64,000 nt of DNA from Undaria pinnatifida (taxonomy: Eukaryota; Sar; Phaeophyceae; Laminariales; Alariaceae), in assembly GCA_012845835.1 (NCBI GenBank), contig JABAKD010000020.1:4982720-5046719 (forward strand), given 5' to 3'. Below, piece after piece: positions 59,739 to 64,000 of this stretch. The notes under the pieces were generated by a model. It worked only from the letters and a program-made list of their open reading frames with translations. It was not told the DNA's origin and ran no database searches. A program made the translations under genes and the position numbers. Numbering within the stretch: the first letter of the stretch is position 1; every line of letters begins with the position of its first letter.

Positions 59739-59874
59739 CTATGTTTGACGCGCCGACGATGGCCGCCGTGTTTTCTGCCGGTGCCTTGGGTTTCGGGTAT
59801 ATTCGCAATCGCGGTGTAGCCTCCGATGAAGATACCAAAATCGCCGCTAGTAGTGCCGCTGTAACGGTCCACAT
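59739..59874 (-). CDS. Candidate signal-peptide exon
   Basis: The minus-strand ATG at 59874 starts MWTVTAALLAAILVSSSEA, a textbook secretion signal (short n-region, Ala/Leu core, S-S-E-A cleavage region). A polar stretch (PRLRIYPKPKAPAEN) follows, ending at a GTGAGA donor in phase 1. The frame also extends upstream to 59991, so the start is a choice. Both Cys exons begin in phase 1, so this could be the first exon of the 1-36.6 kb gene; 23 kb of repeats lie between, so the link is weak. A plus-strand ORF (59729-60184) overlaps it entirely. Confidence 0.4.
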
Positions 59875-60189
59875 CGTTGGATCGAAACGAACCCGAACCA
59901 AGCGCAATGGTGCCACAGTTGCAGCCGCCCTGACATCACGTCTCGCCCGCCGCCTGCTGCTACTCGCAAGAGCCGGAGCATCGTGCAACATGCTACCAAA
60001 AGCAGAACCACCCCCACAGTATCAACCACAGAATCTGCTCAGATGGTTTAGATTCTACCAGGTAGTCTATATAGTCTATAGACTAGTCGATACTTTAAGA
60101 GTTAGATCCTCGAAGCCCGAGAGTTTTGGAAAACTCGTCGTTCTTTCCTACCCGATCGTCTCTATGCAGAGCAGCCGTTGTTGAGCTTT

Positions 60190-60600
60190 AGTCACCCGCC
60201 ACACACACACAACAGACGATGCTTGAGGGCCAGAGGGCCAGACCCAATGATCAGATGCAGATTGGACCAGGACTGGCTGGGGTGTTTATGGCAAAACATG
60301 GTCGAGAATGATGCCTGACTAAGTGGTACAATTTTCCATGTATCGATCGACCTTGCATTTCCGACTGAAACTTCGAAATAAGTATCCTACCAACGCGACC
60401 CTGGGTATATCTGACGGATAGCACTTCGAAAGCAAAGAAGGCCTTCGGCGCAGAATGATGACTCATTTATGACAGCTTTCGTACTTAAAACGGCCGGCCG
60501 GTGTTTCGCGCAGCTTGCAAAGAAAGATTAGTGTCGACCTTAAATTTGTCGAACTCACAACTGACGACGTTGTTATTATTATATTAACATTTATTCGACA
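60190..60600. other. No gene recognised
   Basis: A diverged R 3'-end-like fragment (CAGCTTGCAAAGA...TCACAACTGACG) lies near 60.51-60.57 kb. Nothing else was seen. Confidence 0.4.
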
Positions 60601-61205
60601 TCTTCTTGAAGCACTCTATACTATATACCTCGAACGGTTGGAATTCTCCCTCCTCCCCCAACCCCTCCCCCAACACCGCCCTCCGCTTTGAACACTCCGC
60701 CCTCCCCTCACCGGTTGTACAACTCACGGGATACACATGATAAACTGATTCATTCCTTCCACAACCGTCAGATTTGCCCCCGTAAAACGCTTGATAGTTT
60801 TCGTGCACAGATTGAGTTGCCCCCGCCCCCCGCCCCCCGTTCCCCCCTCTTTTTCAAACACCCCGTCTCCCCGCCCCGGCCCCCACGCCCTTGAAAATGT
60901 CCGCCCTCGCCTCACGGGTTGTACGACTTACAGGATAATATACTTGATAAACTGATGATGCCTTTCCTTCCACAGCTGCCAGATATTGTCCCCCTCAAGA
61001 ACGGGTTTTATAGTTTCCGCGCACAGAGTTATTAACACCACCCTGTTGACCCTGATAGATACACTGTAGTTCCAAGGGGAGTTGCCGACCCATGTCCCTA
61101 ATGAGGACACACACGCAGTAATACGCGCGATCGGAGTATCACACACAGCTTGCAAAAATTACAAATATGAGTTTCGACGAAATCTTCGATCTCACAGCTG
61201 ATTTA
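60600..61205 (+). repeat. R-family repeat, diverged long copy
   Basis: Two half-units (GATAAACTGAT near 60.74 and 60.95 kb), then the canonical 3' block. The terminal GGAGTGTATTTT is replaced by GATTTATTTATTTT. Confidence 0.8.
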
Positions 61206-61244
61206 TTTATTTTTTTGTTATTTATTATGAAAAAAGTACCAGGT

Positions 61245-61500
61245 AGAAAAGTACACTTCCGCTATGAGATCTCAGATCGACCAGCTCGGATCGACCAAAA
61301 AGGATCTCGATCAAAACCCGCCTTTGCAAGCTGTGTGTGATACTTCGATCGCGCGTGTTACGGGTTATGTATACCCTCATGAAAGATACAGGTCGGTGAC
61401 TCCCCTGCAAATATTAAACGCCAGGGTCAACAGGACGAAGACGTTTCACCTTGATCTGCGCATGGAAATAGAAACTGTACAATAACCCGCATTGAGGGGG
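61245..61500 (-). repeat. R-family repeat, diverged head-to-head partner
   Basis: An old copy (AAAGTACACTTCCGCTATGAG...), colinear to the GAGGGGGACA block. It faces the preceding copy. Confidence 0.75.
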
Positions 61501-61549
61501 ACACAACCAGATATCTATCTGTGGAATCCAGTATGCATGAAACAAGAAG

Positions 61550-63290
61550 TGTTATAGACTAGACTAGACTATTATAGTGTGAGCTAACTTTTGAGGTGGC
61601 TACTTTGGTCTACCGGGTTCGTTCACAAGTACTTAGTTCTTGTGTACTCCCTGTATATGTGGCAGACCATCGGAGGTCCAGCCCAGGCCCAATGCTCGGG
61701 TTGTTTGTGCTGTCTAGTCATGATGGAACATGCGGTGGACGTCGATCTGTACTGTTCCGACGTGATCTCTCTTCTGCTCTTGATGTAATGCAAAGGCACA
61801 CTCACACACCTGTATTTATTTATCGAAGGAAGACCGACGAGTGAGATCTGGCGTTCTGCATCATCAGGCGTCGGGCGGTGCACACTTGATCCTAAAAAAA
61901 CTGTTCGAACGCCCATCTCACACACTACCAGGGAATACACAAATTAAAGCGTGTGGATCGAAAACGCCAGACCCCTGCACTCCTACAGATGGAAGCTCTT
62001 GCACTAATACTGAATGTTCAAAGGTGCGTGTCGCCGAATAATAGTCGATTGTTTTGCTAATCCAGAGATCCTCCATGTGGTCATTCCCGAGTGGAGCACC
62101 CGCAGGTCACAAATGGCAGCTCACCGGTGTAAAGGTGTTGGGGAAAGTCGGAAGTCATATCGTGAAAACCACGGAGCGACTCCCTCCATAATTCGAGTAA
62201 TTGCGTTTAAATAATTCAACCTAAAATTCCATGAAAAAAAATCGCCGAGCGAACTTTGAAGGAAGAATTTGCCCCAAAACGGCATGAAAATTCCGATTTG
62301 AGTGAACGATTTAGAGCGAACTTCCATCAATGACGATCAGCTCATACGATTGGCCTACAAACACCGAGCTTACCACTGTTGCTCTCCAGGCACAACGGCA
62401 CAACAATCAGAGGGCACGAGGGCACAACCCACACGGCAGCACACAGCAGACACTGCTCGCTGTGCACTGTGCTTGGCAGCGGTAGACACAACCCAACCTT
62501 AGTGCGAAGGCACCAAAGGGTAGCTTGGGAAGCATGGCGCGTACGCGCAACCTCACGGGTAGGTGCTAGTAAGCCAGCGCTCCCGCGCGCTCTGCGATGT
62601 GACCTGGTTCTGTGCTGCTGCGTGATGTCGTATTCGGTGCTGATTTTTTTTAACCACCATCGCTATACCACAACGCCGACGCCGAAGCCTCCACCGCCAC
62701 CGCCTCTCACGCCGCACGGCCGCCGCCGCGGCTACTGCTGCTGCTGCTGCTGCTGTGCGGCGGCTATTGTGCTGCAGCTGCAGTTGGTGTCTCCTGCGTT
62801 TGTTTCTAAAAAAAAAAACTGGCTTTTCTGCTGTGGTGATCGTGGTGATCGAGCCAGGCCGAGCCCAGCCACCGTGCCGCAACTCGTCTGGCGGGGCCAT
62901 CGCCACCGCCACCTCCGCCCCCATCCCCGCCGCCGCTGCTGCTGCTGCTGCGGCAGCGGCTGCGCCGCTGCTACTGCGCTGCTGCTTCTGTGCTGCTGTT
63001 TGTCTGATGGTGTTGTGCTGGGCCTCCCCCTGTCGGTGAGTCTATTAATAGGTGCTACCGCACCATGTCTAAATTCAAAATCTGATGCTGCCTCCCCGCG
63101 CCCCGCCTGTGATATGGAGGCCGTGTACGCCTGTTCTGCGAGTCGTTCACCGTAAACACAACCAAAAGCATGAGGGAGTGAATCTGGCCTTTTTCTAGCA
63201 TGATGGAAGAATTTTTAGTGATCTTTTTTAACGCAAAAAAAACTCGATTCATTTTTTAAAAATAATACGTAATGTATTAATTGTTGGCAT
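61550..63290. other. No confident gene; GC-rich (CTG)n segment
   Basis: A short Cys-bearing plus-strand frame lies at 61940-62030 (ACGSKTPDPC, then CTNTECSK). At 62.68-63.00 kb are CCGCCACC and CTGCTG runs that give poly-Cys or poly-Pro ORFs. Neither has enough support for a gene call. Confidence 0.4.
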
Positions 63291-63291
63291 A

Positions 63292-63699
63292 CTACCGTAG
63301 TACCGGTATAATATAATATTCGCATGGTCCAGACACACATGCAGAAACCAATACCCAAAACGATGCCAGCACCAACAATGCCAGCACCACATTCAGCGGG
63401 AGGAGGTCTATACGGACATTTGAAAATACTGCAAAAACACTCATCACGCGACTTGCCCACGCGTTTGTTGAGTAATTGCATGGCCTAATCACCTTGCTGT
63501 ACTTGCAATGTGTATCTCTGTCGTAGCTTGTGACCACAGATTCTGAGGTCATCTGCTCTATAGGAGGCTGTCTGGTCAGGTCAACCTGCCCAACAGAGGC
63601 ACCGGCACGGACTACTGGTTGTGTGCTGGATGTAGAATATGTCCGCACAAGGTACGTGTTACGGCGAGGCCTGGCATGTACGTCCGGGGTACGTGCCAT
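63292..63699 (-). CDS. Hypothetical ORF with a C-terminal membrane segment
   Basis: A 135-residue minus-strand ORF. The first two thirds are polar, with Arg, Ser and Thr. Near the C-terminus is one hydrophobic helix (LLPLNVVLALLVLASFWVLV), then a short Cys-containing tail. It may be an exon of a larger gene or chance. A 142-residue plus-strand ORF (63530-63958) overlaps it. No family is recognised. Confidence 0.25.
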   Translation of the reverse strand: MARTPDVHARPRRNTYLVRTYSTSSTQPVVRAGASVGQVDLTRQPPIEQMTSESVVTSYDRDTHCKYSKVIRPCNYSTNAWASRVMSVFAVFSNVRIDLLPLNVVLALLVLASFWVLVSACVSGPCEYYIIPVLR

Positions 63700-64000
63700 G
63701 CGATCGTCTCCACTACTACTAGCTAACAGCGCTTTTCATCGAATCAACGGACGCACTACTTACTATACCACACTGACCACACATGCCGCTCATCCCACAC
63801 GCACGAGCATACCCTTGCACGTAATTTGCAACACGCAGGCACGTTTTTTTCACAGGCTCACGCACTCGGTACAAGTACTCCCGAGGTACGCGAGCAGACT
63901 CCAGAGTCGCGTACGTACGACGCAAGATTTTAACGCAACGTGTATCTATTCTCACTAGAGGATAATGCGTACGTCACAGAACCGAGACACACGCACTCAC

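Noticed and set aside
59729-60184. 151-residue plus-strand ORF opposite the signal-peptide exon
   Set aside because: No recognisable domain; the opposite strand has a better signal peptide and donor. Not fully excluded.
62379-63155. 258-residue plus-strand ORF
   Set aside because: Mostly Cys and Pro runs from CTG and CCG repeats; no domain and no splice context.

Overview
The window is eukaryotic nuclear DNA from an intron-rich, transposon-rich genome. It has no operons, but it has GT..AG exons, a copia LTR element, a LINE reverse transcriptase, pogo- and hAT-type DNA transposons, tRNA-derived SINE-like repeats and long microsatellites. The mix would suit a stramenopile, most likely a brown alga; that is inference, since no diagnostic host gene is present.

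The left half (1-36.6 kb) is best read as one large, modular, minus-strand gene. From its 5' side it has a Cys-rich exon (36398-36613), an array of 17 short Pro/Thr/Ser (PTS) cassette exons at roughly 0.3-2 kb spacing (34.6-16.7 kb), a second copy of the Cys-rich exon within that array (19370-19573), and a giant PTS exon (6820 to beyond base 1). The giant exon is a 198-bp, 66-residue tandem repeat with 34 visible units. Thirteen cassettes keep an acceptor AG, a GT donor and a length divisible by three, and all are phase 1-1, as are both Cys exons. The giant exon starts in the same phase with cassette-like residues. The predicted product is a secreted, mucin-like glycoprotein. A possible signal-peptide exon, also with a phase-1 donor, lies far upstream at 59739-59874; the link is speculative.

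The intron between the last cassette and the giant exon carries a decayed copia element (10116-16211, recognisable LTRs) and a non-autonomous hAT element (8317-9461, exact 8-bp duplication).

The right half (37-64 kb) is mainly repeats: a family here called R (about 0.72 kb, fixed 3' end, variable 5' truncation), a family called S with an (AAC)n tail, two non-autonomous pogo/Tc1-type elements with TA duplications (42855-43770 and 54150-55254), a broken LINE (49.6-52.0 kb), tandem SINE-like units, a 40-bp minisatellite, and poly-C/poly-G and trinucleotide tracts. A few unidentified coding remnants lie at 48.1-48.9, 56.6-58.0 and 63.3-63.7 kb. No rRNA gene, intact tRNA gene or CRISPR array was seen.
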